Source: Pantoea brenneri
GTDB taxonomy: Bacteria; Pseudomonadota; Gammaproteobacteria; Enterobacterales; Enterobacteriaceae
NCBI GenBank assembly: GCA_002095305.1
Contig: MIEI01000016.1
Location: 1 to 64,000, forward strand
Direction of reading: 5' to 3'
Length of the DNA stretch: 64,000 nt
Shown here: positions 51,647-60,679 of the stretch, one piece after another
Layout: the number at the start of each line of letters is the position of its first letter
Position numbering within the stretch: position 1 is the stretch's first letter
The notes under the pieces: generated by a model
The model's database searches: none
What the model was told of the DNA's origin: nothing
The model's input: the letters and a program-made list of their open reading frames with translations, nothing else
Program-made: the position numbers and the translations under genes

Positions 51647-51769
51647 CACGCCCTCGCTTACCGTCGATGAGATCGATCTCATTGAGGCGGAAGCTAACGG
51701 CATGATACGACAGAGGCAGGGTGGGAACCTGACGAAAAGAGAACAGCGGCGGTGTCGCCGCTGTCAGGA

Positions 51770-52378
51770 TCACAGCATCAGGAAAGCGTACCCTTCATTT
51801 TGCAGCGTGGCGACGGTGGTGCCGCTGGAGATGGTGTGGGTGACCATCGGGTCAATCCATTCGCGCTCTAGCTGATGGAACGCCACCGACTGATCGCAAA
51901 TCGACACTTCAACACCGGCTTTTTTCAGTTCACTGATCAATTTAAGGTTCGGATTGTCGACGCCATAGGCTTTATGAAACTGCGCATTGTTTAAGGCAGC
52001 CGGGACCGCATCGCTGTTAATCGATACCACGAATTTCAACTGGTCGAGCGGGACGCCCGCCGCATAATAGAGGTTAGTGACGCGAGCAACCCGCTCCAGA
52101 CCCAGGTTCGGCTGGCGAATATCGCCTTCACTGCGGTTGATCTGGAAAACAATTTTATTACTCAGGCCTGGCGTTGTGCCCGGTTTAAAGGCTGGCGTAT
52201 CGACATAATGTATTTTTCCGTAGCCTTCAATGGCTGGGGTACTCCAGAAATCAGCCGGCTGGGTTTTATTATCCGCCACTTTGCCACTGACCTTATCGAA
52301 TAATTCCGGCAACTGTAAAACATTACCACCAATAAACCCCGCCACGGCGGCGACCACAATAAAGGCTGCTGGACGCAT
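51770..52378 (-). CDS. Membrane-anchored DsrE-like protein (tandem copy A)
   Basis: A 202-residue protein with an uncleaved N-terminal hydrophobic segment (AAFIVVAAVAGFIGGNVLQL, about 4-23), so probably anchored with its domain outside the cytoplasm. The C-terminal part (about 75-200) fits the DsrE/DsrF fold with the single conserved cysteine in VEVSICDQSVAFH, where sulfur-relay DsrE/TusD proteins carry their persulfide cysteine. FWSTPAIEGYGKIHY marks a lineage-specific insert. The neighbouring gene is a close paralog. Start ATG 52378 follows AGGAG. Sulfurtransferase activity is inference. Confidence 0.7.
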   Translation of the reverse strand: MRPAAFIVVAAVAGFIGGNVLQLPELFDKVSGKVADNKTQPADFWSTPAIEGYGKIHYVDTPAFKPGTTPGLSNKIVFQINRSEGDIRQPNLGLERVARVTNLYYAAGVPLDQLKFVVSINSDAVPAALNNAQFHKAYGVDNPNLKLISELKKAGVEVSICDQSVAFHQLEREWIDPMVTHTISSGTTVATLQNEGYAFLML

Positions 52379-52413
52379 CACTTATTCTCCTGATGTTTTA
52401 GACAAGGTATTAA

Positions 52414-53019
52414 TTACATTGCCAGCCACGCGTAACCCTGATTTTGCAGGGTCGATACCGTGGTCGGACTGGAAAGCGCATGCACGACCGATTTATCAAT
52501 CCAGTTATTGGGATAGTGATGGAAGGCCACCGACTGATCGCAGACCGATACTTTTACGCCCGTTTTATTTAGCTCATCGATCAATTTCAGGTTCGGATTA
52601 TCAATGCCATAGAACTGCCTGAAATGGGCGTTATCCAGCATCGCCGGGGTGGCGTCACCGGTCACTGAGACCACAAATTTCAGCTTGTCAGCCGGAACGC
52701 CTGAGGCAATATAGAGATTAACCACCCGCGCGACCCGCTCCAGCCCCAGATTGGGCGCAGTCATCGCTCCGTCGCTACGGGTAATCTGGAAAACGATTTT
52801 ATTGCTCAACCCCGCCACCGGTTTAAAAGCGGCGTCGGCCTCATAATGAATTTTGCCATAACCTTCAATCGCTGGCGTACTCCAGAAACCTTCAGGCTCC
52901 TGCGGCTCAGACGAAAAATGCTGCGCGACTTTGTCATAAAGAGTGCCGCTTTGTGTGACAACCGCGCCGACCACACCACCCATAATGGCAATTAACACGT
53001 AAGAAACCGCTGAACGCAT
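52414..53019 (-). CDS. Membrane-anchored DsrE-like protein (tandem copy B)
   Basis: A 201-residue paralog of the next gene downstream, with the same layout: N-terminal anchor (about 4-25), FWSTPAIEGYGKIHY, NLGLERVARVVNLYIASGV, GIDNPNLKLIDEL and the conserved cysteine in VKVSVCDQSVAFHH. Roughly 60 percent of positions agree by eye over the last 150 residues, pointing to tandem duplication. The ATG at 53019 follows AGGAG at a proper distance; a TTG at 53037 is less likely. The two genes are 35 bp apart and should be cotranscribed from a promoter in the upstream gap. Confidence 0.7.
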   Translation of the reverse strand: MRSAVSYVLIAIMGGVVGAVVTQSGTLYDKVAQHFSSEPQEPEGFWSTPAIEGYGKIHYEADAAFKPVAGLSNKIVFQITRSDGAMTAPNLGLERVARVVNLYIASGVPADKLKFVVSVTGDATPAMLDNAHFRQFYGIDNPNLKLIDELNKTGVKVSVCDQSVAFHHYPNNWIDKSVVHALSSPTTVSTLQNQGYAWLAM

Positions 53020-53302
53020 AACACTCCTCTCCGGCAAATAACGCGCTACAGATCCATATTCTGAATCGGGGCAATATCTATATCACAGCGCATCGATATT
53101 CAGCGCCTGCGTAAATGTGTGTCAGCTCAGATTTGGTTACGACAGAAATAATGATCGTGCTTTACCAATCGAAAATTTTCATCAACATCTGACTTAAAGC
53201 AAATAATCAATGGCCTTTAATATTTTTATTAATTGCCCGCATCAATGATCACTTCAGGTTAATTTAATGCCACTATTTTCTGGAGCCTGCAATGACTATC
53301 CG

Positions 53303-53374
53303 ATGAGGAGGAATTATTTATTTAATCGTGACGACGGACATAAAACGCGCGAAATGGCCTTTTTTTCGGAGTAA
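53303..53374 (+). CDS. Candidate small ORF, 23 residues, ATGA-coupled to a leader
   Basis: Reads MRRNYLFNRDDGHKTREMAF plus FSE and stops at 53372. Its ATG overlaps the stop of a four-codon ORF, MTIR, that begins at 53292 behind GGAG at a good distance, so reinitiation is possible. The residue mix is charged and not random-looking. I do not recognise it; it could be chance. Confidence 0.3.
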   Translation: MRRNYLFNRDDGHKTREMAFFSE

Positions 53375-53392
53375 ACCTGGAAAAATTCATGC

Positions 53393-53603
53393 CATATTCA
53401 ATTTTTTTGAGTGAATTTACATAACTTTAAACTAAGCGCGTAAAGCGTTTTATTTCAACCTCAGCATAATCTGCTTTATTTCCCGCGACCACACCGGGAA
53501 AACCTGAATAAGCCAGTTTCTCCTCGCCCATTACCCTCAGCTCAGGCGGCTGGCGTTTTTTCGTTTAACTCCGGTTTAGGTTTTTAACATATTCAATTTT
53601 TTT
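53393..53603. repeat. Pair of 16-bp direct repeats
   Basis: CATATTCAATTTTTTT occurs at 53393-53408 and again at 53588-53603, 195 bp apart, in the gap upstream of bepA. The oligo-T portion reduces its significance. It may be two copies of a regulator or H-NS-type site, or the ends of a small insertion. Confidence 0.4.
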
Positions 53604-53774
53604 CGCCAGAAAAGGCGATCTTGCACAAAACAGACGCCATCCGGCGTAGATAACCCCATTCCTTTCTTATCATGCTGTGGTTAAGATAGTTGCGAACCGT
53701 TGTTAGCTGCGAAAAAACGGAAGCTTACCGCTGCGCACCTGGCCAGTTTCAGGGCCTCTCTACAGGATTAAGGC

Positions 53775-55238
53775 ATGTTGAACCGGTTAAAAAAAACGCT
53801 GATCGCCGCACTGCTCCCAACGCTGATGTTCACCAGTCTGGCACCTGCCTGGGCCGACGTCAGTGATTCACTGCCCGATATGGGGACCACAGCGGGCTCA
53901 ACGCTGTCGATTAATCAGGAATTACAGATGGGCGACTTCTACGTTCGCCAGTTGCGCGCCAGTGCTCCCCTGATCAATGACCCGTTGCTTAACCAGTACA
54001 TCAATCAGCTCGGCCAGCGGCTGGTGTCACACGCCGATTCGGTTAAGACGCCGTTCCACTTCTTTCTGATTCAGAACGATGAACTCAACGCCTTTGCCTT
54101 CTTTGGCGGCAATGTGGTGCTGCACTCTGCGCTGTTCCGGTTCACCGAAAATGAAAGCCAGCTGGCCTCGGTAATGGCGCATGAAATTTCGCACGTGACG
54201 CAGCGCCATCTGGCACGCGCCATGGAAGATCAAAAGCGCAATGCCCCGCTCACCTGGGTCGGCGCGCTGGGCTCAATTCTGCTGGCGATGGCCAATCCGC
54301 AGGCCGGTATGGCGGCGCTGACCGGTACGCTGGCGGGAACCCAGCAAGGCATTATCAGCTTCACCCAGGGTAACGAGCAGGAGGCGGATCGCATCGGGAT
54401 TCAGGTGCTGCAACGTGCCGGTTTCGATCCCCAGGCGATGCCAAATTTTTTACAGAAGCTGGCCGATCAGAGCCGCTTCTCGTCTAAGCCACCAGAAATT
54501 CTGCTGACGCACCCGCTGCCGGACAGCCGTCTGGCAGATGCGCGCAACCGCGCCAACCAGATGCGACCGGTGGTGGTGCAGTCCAGTCAGGATTTCTATC
54601 TGGCGAAGGTGCGTGCGCTGGGGATGTACGCCACCGGCCGCAATCAGCTGACCGATGAACTGTTGAACCAGTACGCCAGCGGTAACACCCGCGAACAGCT
54701 GGCGTCGCAGTACGGTAAGGCAGTGCAGTTTTTACAGGCGAAAAGCTATGCCGATGCGAAGCGGATCATCACTCCGCTGCTGGCGAAGCAGCCGGATAAC
54801 GTCTGGTTCCTCGATATCATGTCGGATATCGACATCGGACTGAACCAGCCGCAACAGGCGATCGCCCTGCTTACCGGCGCGACCGGCGCGAAGAACAGCC
54901 CGGTAGTGCAGCTCAACCTGGCAAACGCCTACGTTGAAGCGAAACAGCCGGCCAACGCCAGCCGCATTCTGAATCGCTACACCTGGACCAACAAAGATGA
55001 TCCTAACGGCTGGGACTTACTGGCACAGGCATCAGCACAGCAGGGACTGAACGATGAAGAGCTGTCGGCGCGCGCTGAAAGCCTGGCGCTCAACGGCCAG
55101 CTTGACCAGGCGATCACTACCCTTAGCAGCGCCAGCGCCCAGGTGCCGCTCGGCAGCCTGAAGCAGGCGCGTTACGATGCCCGTATCGATCAGCTGCGGC
55201 AGTTGCAGCAGCGTTTTAAACAATATCAGAAAGGCTAA
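53775..55238 (+). CDS. bepA: Periplasmic chaperone/metalloprotease BepA
   Basis: A 487-residue periplasmic M48 metalloprotease and TPR protein that assists LptD assembly and degrades misfolded outer-membrane proteins. A signal peptide ends near PAWADVSD. The zinc motif is HEISH (His136, Glu137) in [17 protein letters not shown], with the third ligand in [13 protein letters not shown]. The C-terminal TPR region runs from about 310 to 487. Length equals E. coli BepA. yfgD follows after 30 bp. Confidence 0.96.
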   Translation: MLNRLKKTLIAALLPTLMFTSLAPAWADVSDSLPDMGTTAGSTLSINQELQMGDFYVRQLRASAPLINDPLLNQYINQLGQRLVSHADSVKTPFHFFLIQNDELNAFAFFGGNVVLHSALFRFTENESQLASVMAHEISHVTQRHLARAMEDQKRNAPLTWVGALGSILLAMANPQAGMAALTGTLAGTQQGIISFTQGNEQEADRIGIQVLQRAGFDPQAMPNFLQKLADQSRFSSKPPEILLTHPLPDSRLADARNRANQMRPVVVQSSQDFYLAKVRALGMYATGRNQLTDELLNQYASGNTREQLASQYGKAVQFLQAKSYADAKRIITPLLAKQPDNVWFLDIMSDIDIGLNQPQQAIALLTGATGAKNSPVVQLNLANAYVEAKQPANASRILNRYTWTNKDDPNGWDLLAQASAQQGLNDEELSARAESLALNGQLDQAITTLSSASAQVPLGSLKQARYDARIDQLRQLQQRFKQYQKG

Positions 55239-55268
55239 CCGGCCCGTTATCAGAGGAGATCGCCTGAA

Positions 55269-55616
55269 ATGGTGACGATTTATCACAATCCGCGCTGTAG
55301 CAAGAGTCGCGAAACGCTGGCGCTGTTACAGGAACGCGGCATTGAACCCGAGGTGGTGCTCTATCTGCAAACCCCACCAACCCGCGACACGCTGCAAATC
55401 CTGCTGCAAAAGCTGGGGATGCAGAGTATACGCCAGCTGATGCGGACCAAAGAGCCGCTTTATCATGAGCTGGGGCTGGCGGAGGAAACGAAGAGTGAGG
55501 CTGAACTGATCGCCGCGTTGGTTGACCATCCCAGCCTGATTGAGCGACCGATTGTGATTAATGGCGACCAGGCGCGTATCGGCCGCCCACCGGAGGCGGT
55601 ACTCGGGATTATTTAA
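55269..55616 (+). CDS. yfgD: ArsC-family protein YfgD
   Basis: A 115-residue thioredoxin-fold arsenate-reductase-like protein with the active cysteine in [14 protein letters not shown] and the conserved Arg-containing [18 protein letters not shown]. The arsenical reductase motif set is closer to ArsC than in YffB, so glutaredoxin-dependent reductase activity is plausible, but no ars operon is nearby. It is cotranscribed with bepA and overlaps the convergent hda by four bases. Confidence 0.9.
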   Translation: MVTIYHNPRCSKSRETLALLQERGIEPEVVLYLQTPPTRDTLQILLQKLGMQSIRQLMRTKEPLYHELGLAEETKSEAELIAALVDHPSLIERPIVINGDQARIGRPPEAVLGII

Positions 55617-56314
55617 AGGCCGAGCGTCTCTTTAACAAAGGGGATGGTCAGTTTGCGCTGGGCACTGATCGATGCACGATCGAGGCGATCCAGCGTATCA
55701 AACAGCGTGCGCATTTCGCGATCGAGTCGCTTCAGCAGGAAGCGGCCAACGTCTTCCGGCAGCTCAAAGCCGCGCAATCCGGCGCGCAGCTGCAACGCCT
55801 GTAGCTTATCTTCATCAGAGAGCGGCTGCAGACGGTAGATCTGGCCCCAGTCGAGACGCGAAGCCAGATCGGGCAACTGCAGATTAAGCTGACGTGGCGG
55901 ACGATCGCCGGTGATAAACAGGCGGGTATTGCCGGTTTCCAGAATGCGGTTGTAGAGATCGAAGATCGCCATTTCCCACTCCGGCTCGCCGGCAATGCAC
56001 TCGATATTATCGATGCATACCAGTGACAGTTGCTCCATCCCTTCCAGCACTTCCGGCACAAACCAGGTGCGCTTATCCAGCGGCACATAGCCGACCGCCG
56101 CACCGCGCGCTGACATTTCTGCGCAGGCTGCGTGCAGCAAATGGCTCCGGCCTCCGCCTTCGCGCGACCAGAAGTAGAGATAGCTGCCATGTTGTTGGTT
56201 GAGAGCACCTTTCAGCGCGGCAATCAGCGACGGGTTCTCCCCCGGCCAGAAGCTGGCGAAGGTTTCGTCGTCAGGCAAATAGAGTGGCAATGACAATTGT
56301 GCCGGCGTGTTCAG
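55613..56314 (-). CDS. hda: DnaA regulatory inactivator Hda
   Basis: A 233-residue AAA+ protein that, with the DNA-loaded sliding clamp, makes DnaA hydrolyse ATP and so prevents re-initiation. The clamp-binding motif QLSLPL lies at residues 5-10. The Walker-B-like [11 protein letters not shown] and sensor GDRPPRQL follow, and the arginine-finger region is SRLDWGQIY. The start is read as CTG at 56314: GAGG (56323-56320) is five bases upstream of it, while the in-frame GTG at 56320 overlaps that site. E. coli hda is also known to use CTG, and the length then matches exactly. Confidence 0.92.
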   Translation of the reverse strand: MNTPAQLSLPLYLPDDETFASFWPGENPSLIAALKGALNQQHGSYLYFWSREGGGRSHLLHAACAEMSARGAAVGYVPLDKRTWFVPEVLEGMEQLSLVCIDNIECIAGEPEWEMAIFDLYNRILETGNTRLFITGDRPPRQLNLQLPDLASRLDWGQIYRLQPLSDEDKLQALQLRAGLRGFELPEDVGRFLLKRLDREMRTLFDTLDRLDRASISAQRKLTIPFVKETLGL

Positions 56315-56420
56315 AAGCACCTCAGCAAGAGAACAAGCAAAAAACCGGGGAAGTCTACCACAGTTTTCAGAAAGAGATGAATGGAGCGTCCCTGCCCCGT
56401 TCTCAGGAAGCGGCTAACGA

Positions 56421-57707
56421 TCAGCTATCCTGGCGTTCGTCAGCTTCCAGCACTACCTCTTCCGGGCGCAGCAGTGAAATCACGCGGAAGATCAGCGCTA
56501 ATCCCACGCCAACGAGAGTGGCCAGCGCCATGCCTTTCAGTTCCGCCGCGCCGATATGCACCTTCGCGCCGCTGACGCCGATGATCAGGATTACCGAGGT
56601 CAGGATCAGATTCTGCGCTTTGTTGTAATCCACTTTGGATTCGATCAGCACCCGGATACCGGACGCGCCAATTACCCCGTACAGCAGCAGCGAGACGCCG
56701 CCCATCACCGGCACCGGGATCGCCTGAATCGCCGCCGCCAGTTTACCGACGCAGGACAGCAGAATGGCGAGGATCGCCGCGCCGCCAATTACCCAGGTGC
56801 TGTAGACGCGGGTAATCGCCATCACGCCGATATTCTCACCGTAGGTGGTGTTGGGGGTCGAGCCAAAGAAACCAGAAATCACCGTTGATAAGCCATTGGC
56901 GAACATCGAGCGGTGCAGGCCAGGGTCGCGGATCAGATCTTTCTTCACGATATTGGCCGTGACCACCAGATGGCCGATGTGTTCGGCAATCACCACCAGC
57001 GCCGCCGGCAGAATAGTCAGCATTGCCACCCACTCGAAGCGTGGCGTATAGAAGGTTGGCAGCGCGAACCACGGCGCGTTCTCTACCCCGCTCCAGTCGA
57101 CGATGCCCATAAACCACGAGAGCGTATAGCCGACCAGCACCCCGATCAGAATCGGGATGATCGCCAGAAAGCCGCGAAACAGCACCGAACCAAACACCGT
57201 CACCGCCAGCGTCACCAGCGAGATAATCACCGTGGTGCTGTCGGGCGAACTGCCCTCAGCCGGCAGCAGACCGGCCATATTCGCCGCCACGCCAGCCAGT
57301 TCCAGGCCGATGACTGCGACAATCGCGCCCATCGCCGCCGGCGGGAACATCACATCCAGCCAGCCGGTACCGGCCCGTTTCACAATCAGCGCCACAATAC
57401 AGAACAGCACGCCGCATAGAATAAATCCGCCGAGCGCCACCTCGTAGCCCAGTGGCAACAGCAGCAGCACCGGCGAGATAAAAGCAAAGCTTGAGCCAAG
57501 ATAGGCAGGAATTTTACCCTTACAGATAAACAGATAAATCAGCGTGCCGACACCGTTGAATAACAGTACGGTAGCCGGGTTGATGTGGAACAGAATCGGC
57601 ACCAGCACCGTGGCGCCAAACATGGCGAACAGATGTTGCAGGCTGAGTGGAATGGTTTGCAGTAACGGCGGTCGTTCACTGACGCCAATGGCGCGACGAG
57701 TCATCAT
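56421..57707 (-). CDS. uraA: Uracil permease UraA
   Basis: A 428-residue proton-linked uracil importer of the NCS2 family with 14 spans. Family marks include LQHLFAMFGATVLVPILF, AYLGSSFAFISPVLLL and the QH/NTT-type region HIGHLVVTANIVKKDL, then GFFGSTPNTTYGENIGVM. It works with Upp to salvage uracil. It is downstream of upp on the same strand, behind a terminator-like hairpin that may allow partial read-through. Confidence 0.95.
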   Translation of the reverse strand: MMTRRAIGVSERPPLLQTIPLSLQHLFAMFGATVLVPILFHINPATVLLFNGVGTLIYLFICKGKIPAYLGSSFAFISPVLLLLPLGYEVALGGFILCGVLFCIVALIVKRAGTGWLDVMFPPAAMGAIVAVIGLELAGVAANMAGLLPAEGSSPDSTTVIISLVTLAVTVFGSVLFRGFLAIIPILIGVLVGYTLSWFMGIVDWSGVENAPWFALPTFYTPRFEWVAMLTILPAALVVIAEHIGHLVVTANIVKKDLIRDPGLHRSMFANGLSTVISGFFGSTPNTTYGENIGVMAITRVYSTWVIGGAAILAILLSCVGKLAAAIQAIPVPVMGGVSLLLYGVIGASGIRVLIESKVDYNKAQNLILTSVILIIGVSGAKVHIGAAELKGMALATLVGVGLALIFRVISLLRPEEVVLEADERQDS

Positions 57708-57829
57708 TTATCCCCTTGCGTTAGTTTTCCCCGTTGGTGACACCCGCGCCGACGCAGCGTCACGCAGAGTGCGGGAAGCTGATGCCAGACGGCGGGTGTT
57801 ATCCGATTGGGGATGATGCTTTTTTTGCC

Positions 57830-57856
57830 AAAAAAAAGCCGACTCTCCGGCCGGCT
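57830..57856 (-). terminator. Terminator or attenuator between upp and uraA
   Basis: On the minus strand AGCCG pairs with CGGCT around a GC-rich loop, followed by eight T. It is eight bases past the upp stop and about 120 bp before uraA, so uraA expression depends on read-through or a local promoter. Confidence 0.6.
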
Positions 57857-57863
57857 ATGCGAT

Positions 57864-58490
57864 TTATTTGGTTCCGAAAATCTTATCCCCGGCGTCACCG
57901 AGCCCAGGAATGATGTAACCTTTGTCGTTCAGTCCCTGATCGACCGACGCGGTATAGAGCTCTACGTCAGGATGCGCTTTTTCCAGAGCGGCAATCCCTT
58001 CTGGCGCGGCCACCAGCACCAGCACTTTAATGCTGCTGCAACCGGCTTTTTTCAGCAGGTCGATGGTGGCGATCATTGAACCACCGGTCGCCAGCATCGG
58101 GTCTACCACCAGCGCCAGGCGCTCTTCAATGTTCGAGACCAGCTTCTGGAAATAGGGAACAGGTTCCAGGGTTTCTTCATCACGGTAGACGCCCACCACG
58201 CTGATGCGTGCGCTGGGAACATGCTCCAGCACGCCTTCCATCATGCCGAGACCGGCACGCAGAATCGGGACCACCGTGATTTTTTTACCTTTGATTTGAT
58301 CGATCTGCACCGGGCCGTTCCAGCCCTCAATAGTCACTTTTTCGGTTTCCAGATCGGCGGTGGCTTCGTAGGTCAGCAGGCTGCCCACTTCTGATGCCAG
58401 CTCGCGGAAACGCTTGGTACTGATATCATGCTCACGCATCAAGCCCAGTTTATGTTTGACCAGCGGGTGTCTGACTTCCACGATCTTCAT
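57864..58490 (-). CDS. upp: Uracil phosphoribosyltransferase
   Basis: A 208-residue enzyme turning uracil and PRPP into UMP. The PRPP motif is [20 protein letters not shown] (about 127-146), and the uracil-binding C-terminal part is [18 protein letters not shown]. The start at 58490 gives [16 protein letters not shown] and the E. coli length; an upstream start adds 24 residues without similarity. It is divergent from purM across a PurR operator. Confidence 0.96.
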   Translation of the reverse strand: MKIVEVRHPLVKHKLGLMREHDISTKRFRELASEVGSLLTYEATADLETEKVTIEGWNGPVQIDQIKGKKITVVPILRAGLGMMEGVLEHVPSARISVVGVYRDEETLEPVPYFQKLVSNIEERLALVVDPMLATGGSMIATIDLLKKAGCSSIKVLVLVAAPEGIAALEKAHPDVELYTASVDQGLNDKGYIIPGLGDAGDKIFGTK

Positions 58491-58640
58491 TGGTGTTCTC
58501 CCGGAATGAGTTGAGCTAAAAAAAAATCGCGGGATTATACCGCCTTTTCGCCTTCGCGCCACTTATCCTTGCGCAAGGCGGCAGCATTTACCGGGACAAA
58601 ATAAGGATTGATGAAAATCGCCTGGTGCGCAATCCCGGAC

Positions 58641-58656
58641 TCGCAAACGTTTGCCT
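58641..58656 (+). promoter_or_regulatory. PurR operator of purM-purN
   Basis: TCGCAAACGTTTGCCT matches the consensus ACGCAAACGTTTGCGT at 14 of 16 positions. TAGAAT at 58664-58669 is the likely -10, so the operator covers the -35 and spacer. It predicts repression of purMN by purines. Confidence 0.82.
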
Positions 58657-58719
58657 GCGCTGGTAGAATTGCCGCGCTTTATTTAAACCACCAACCGCAA
58701 CTCGCGTGGGGACCTCGCA

Positions 58720-59760
58720 GTGACCGACAAGACCTCTCTCAGTTACAAAGACGCCGGTGTTGATATTGATGCTGGTAACGCCCTGGTTGACCGTATTAAA
58801 GGCGTAGTGAAAAAGACGCGTCGCCCGGAAGTAATGGGTGGACTGGGCGGCTTCGGTGCGCTTTGCGCGCTGCCGCAAAAATACCGTGAACCGGTGCTGG
58901 TCTCCGGCACCGATGGCGTCGGCACCAAGCTGCGTCTGGCGATGGACCTTAAGCGCCACGATGCGATTGGCATTGACCTGGTCGCGATGTGCGTCAACGA
59001 CCTGGTGGTTCAGGGTGCAGAGCCGCTGTTCTTCCTCGACTATTACGCCACCGGCAAACTGGACGTTGATACCGCTTCTGCGGTGATCACCGGCATCGCC
59101 GAAGGCTGTCTGCAGTCAGGTTGTGCGCTGGTTGGCGGCGAAACCGCTGAAATGCCAGGCATGTACCACGGTGAAGATTACGACGTAGCCGGTTTCTGTG
59201 TCGGCGTGGTTGAAAAATCAGAAATCATCGACGGCAGTAAAGTGCAGGACGGCGACGTGCTGATCGCGCTCGGTTCAAGCGGTCCTCACTCTAACGGCTA
59301 CTCGCTGGTGCGTAAGATTCTGGAAGTCAGCAATACCGATCCGCTGGTTGAACAGCTGGAAGGCAAACCGCTGGCTGACCACCTGCTGGAACCAACCCGC
59401 ATCTACGTAAAAAATATCCTCAGCCTGATTGAGCAGGTCGATGTGCATGCGATTGCGCACCTGACCGGCGGCGGCTTCTGGGAAAACATTCCGCGCGTCC
59501 TGCCCGACAACACCCAGGCGGTGATTGACGAGAAGAGCTGGCAGTGGCCTGCGGTATTCAGCTGGATGCAGCAGGCGGGCAACGTCAGCCGCTTTGAGAT
59601 GTACCGCACCTTTAACTGCGGCGTCGGGATGATCATTGCCCTGAGCCCGGATGAGGCGGATAAAGCCGTCGCGCTGATGCAGGCTGCCGGTGAAAAAGCG
59701 TGGAAGCTGGGCGTGATCAAGTCTTCCGATGCGGAAGAGCGTGTGGTCATCAACGGATGA
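58720..59760 (+). CDS. purM: Phosphoribosylformylglycinamidine cyclo-ligase (AIR synthase)
   Basis: A 346-residue purine-synthesis enzyme closing the imidazole ring with ATP. Signature stretches are [45 protein letters not shown] and [17 protein letters not shown]. The start is GTG at 58720, which aligns with E. coli PurM. Its stop overlaps the purN start (ATGA), so the two are coupled. Confidence 0.96.
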   Translation: MTDKTSLSYKDAGVDIDAGNALVDRIKGVVKKTRRPEVMGGLGGFGALCALPQKYREPVLVSGTDGVGTKLRLAMDLKRHDAIGIDLVAMCVNDLVVQGAEPLFFLDYYATGKLDVDTASAVITGIAEGCLQSGCALVGGETAEMPGMYHGEDYDVAGFCVGVVEKSEIIDGSKVQDGDVLIALGSSGPHSNGYSLVRKILEVSNTDPLVEQLEGKPLADHLLEPTRIYVKNILSLIEQVDVHAIAHLTGGGFWENIPRVLPDNTQAVIDEKSWQWPAVFSWMQQAGNVSRFEMYRTFNCGVGMIIALSPDEADKAVALMQAAGEKAWKLGVIKSSDAEERVVING

Positions 59761-60395
59761 AAAAGCTGGTTGTACTGATTTCCGGCAACGGAACCAACCT
59801 TCAGTCCATCCTTGACGCCTGCGCCAGCGGGCGGATTAACGGCAGCGTCGCTGCCGTTATCAGCAACCGTGCTGCGGCCTATGGCCTGACCCGGGCGCAG
59901 GAAGCGGGCGTTCCTGCCAAAGCGCTGGCCGCCAGCGACTTCGCTGACCGTGACGCCTTCGACCGTCAGCTGATCGCTGAAATCGAGGCCTGGTCACCGG
60001 ATCTGGTGGTACTGGCAGGCTATATGCGGATTCTCAGCAGTGCGTTTGTCGCCCATTTCCATGACCGCCTGCTGAATATTCACCCTTCTCTGCTGCCGAA
60101 ATACCCCGGCCTGCATACACACCGTCAGGCACTGGAGAACGGCGATAGCGAACACGGGACCTCAGTGCATTTTGTCACCGATGAACTGGATGGCGGCCCG
60201 GTGATCCTGCAGGCCAAAGTGCCGGTATTCCCGGATGACAGTGAGGCGGAGATTACTGAGCGGGTGCAGCATCAGGAACATGCGATCTATCCGCTGGTGA
60301 TTAGCTGGTTTATCGACGGACGGCTCAGGATGCGTGACGGGAAAGCCTGGCTGGACGGTGAACCCTTGCCGCCGCAGGGCTATGCAAACGACTGA
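59757..60395 (+). CDS. purN: Phosphoribosylglycinamide formyltransferase 1
   Basis: A 212-residue enzyme transferring formyl from 10-formyl-THF to GAR in purine synthesis. Substrate motif [15 protein letters not shown] lies at the N-terminus. The catalytic Asn-His-Asp set is in [16 protein letters not shown] and [13 protein letters not shown]. The ATG at 59757 overlaps the purM stop. In E. coli ppk-ppx come next; here a hairpin repeat and pst genes follow. Confidence 0.96.
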   Translation: MKKLVVLISGNGTNLQSILDACASGRINGSVAAVISNRAAAYGLTRAQEAGVPAKALAASDFADRDAFDRQLIAEIEAWSPDLVVLAGYMRILSSAFVAHFHDRLLNIHPSLLPKYPGLHTHRQALENGDSEHGTSVHFVTDELDGGPVILQAKVPVFPDDSEAEITERVQHQEHAIYPLVISWFIDGRLRMRDGKAWLDGEPLPPQGYAND

Positions 60396-60479
60396 CATGG
60401 AAGGTGAAGCCATCATTTCTTCTGAAGTGATGGCCGAGTAAAGGCTCAGAGAGCCTGTGCCCTCCGTAAAGACGCAAAA

Positions 60480-60621
60480 AACGCCATCCCTGGCCGCTCA
60501 GCGCGGGCGATTACGCACCTCATCCCTGAGGTGCGCCCGTAGCCGGGCCAACGCTTTGCGTTGTTCAAAAACGCTCCCGACGTTTTTGTCGATGGCCCGC
60601 GATGCTTTACTCCGGGCATCG
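60480..60621. repeat. Hairpin-rich palindromic repeat cluster
   Basis: Five dyads lie within 140 bp: GCCA-TCCC-TGGC (60483-60494), a 9-bp stem again with TCCC in its loop (60514-60535), CAACGC-TTT-GCGTTG (60549-60563), CAAAAACG/CGTTTTTG (60566-60588) and CGATGC/GCATCG (60600-60621). The first two share the core CATCCCTG. This looks like an interspersed non-coding repeat family of enterobacteria, sitting between convergent purN and pstB. It can also serve as terminator for both. Confidence 0.6.
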
Positions 60622-60679
60622 GCTCCCATCGCTTTAAGTTTATCAGTCGTCTGACTAAACCCCGCTCTTATCCCTTTCC

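Larger units (their letters stand above)
53020..53774. other. Long AT-rich intergenic region upstream of bepA and the DsrE-like pair
   Basis: About 755 bp, clearly AT-richer than the surroundings, with no standard gene. It must hold divergent promoters for the DsrE pair (minus) and bepA (plus). It contains a 23-codon ORF candidate at 53303-53374 and a 16-bp direct repeat (53393-53408 and 53588-53603). bepA is sigma-E dependent in E. coli; I could not identify a sigma-E promoter with confidence. Confidence 0.45.

Noticed and set aside
56913-57419. His/Arg-rich frame antisense to uraA
   Set aside because: Typical of the complement of a membrane-protein gene; no start signals.
60480-60621. Repeated hairpins as a CRISPR array
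   Set aside because: The arms differ between units and spacing is irregular; there are no constant repeats with equal spacers and no cas genes.
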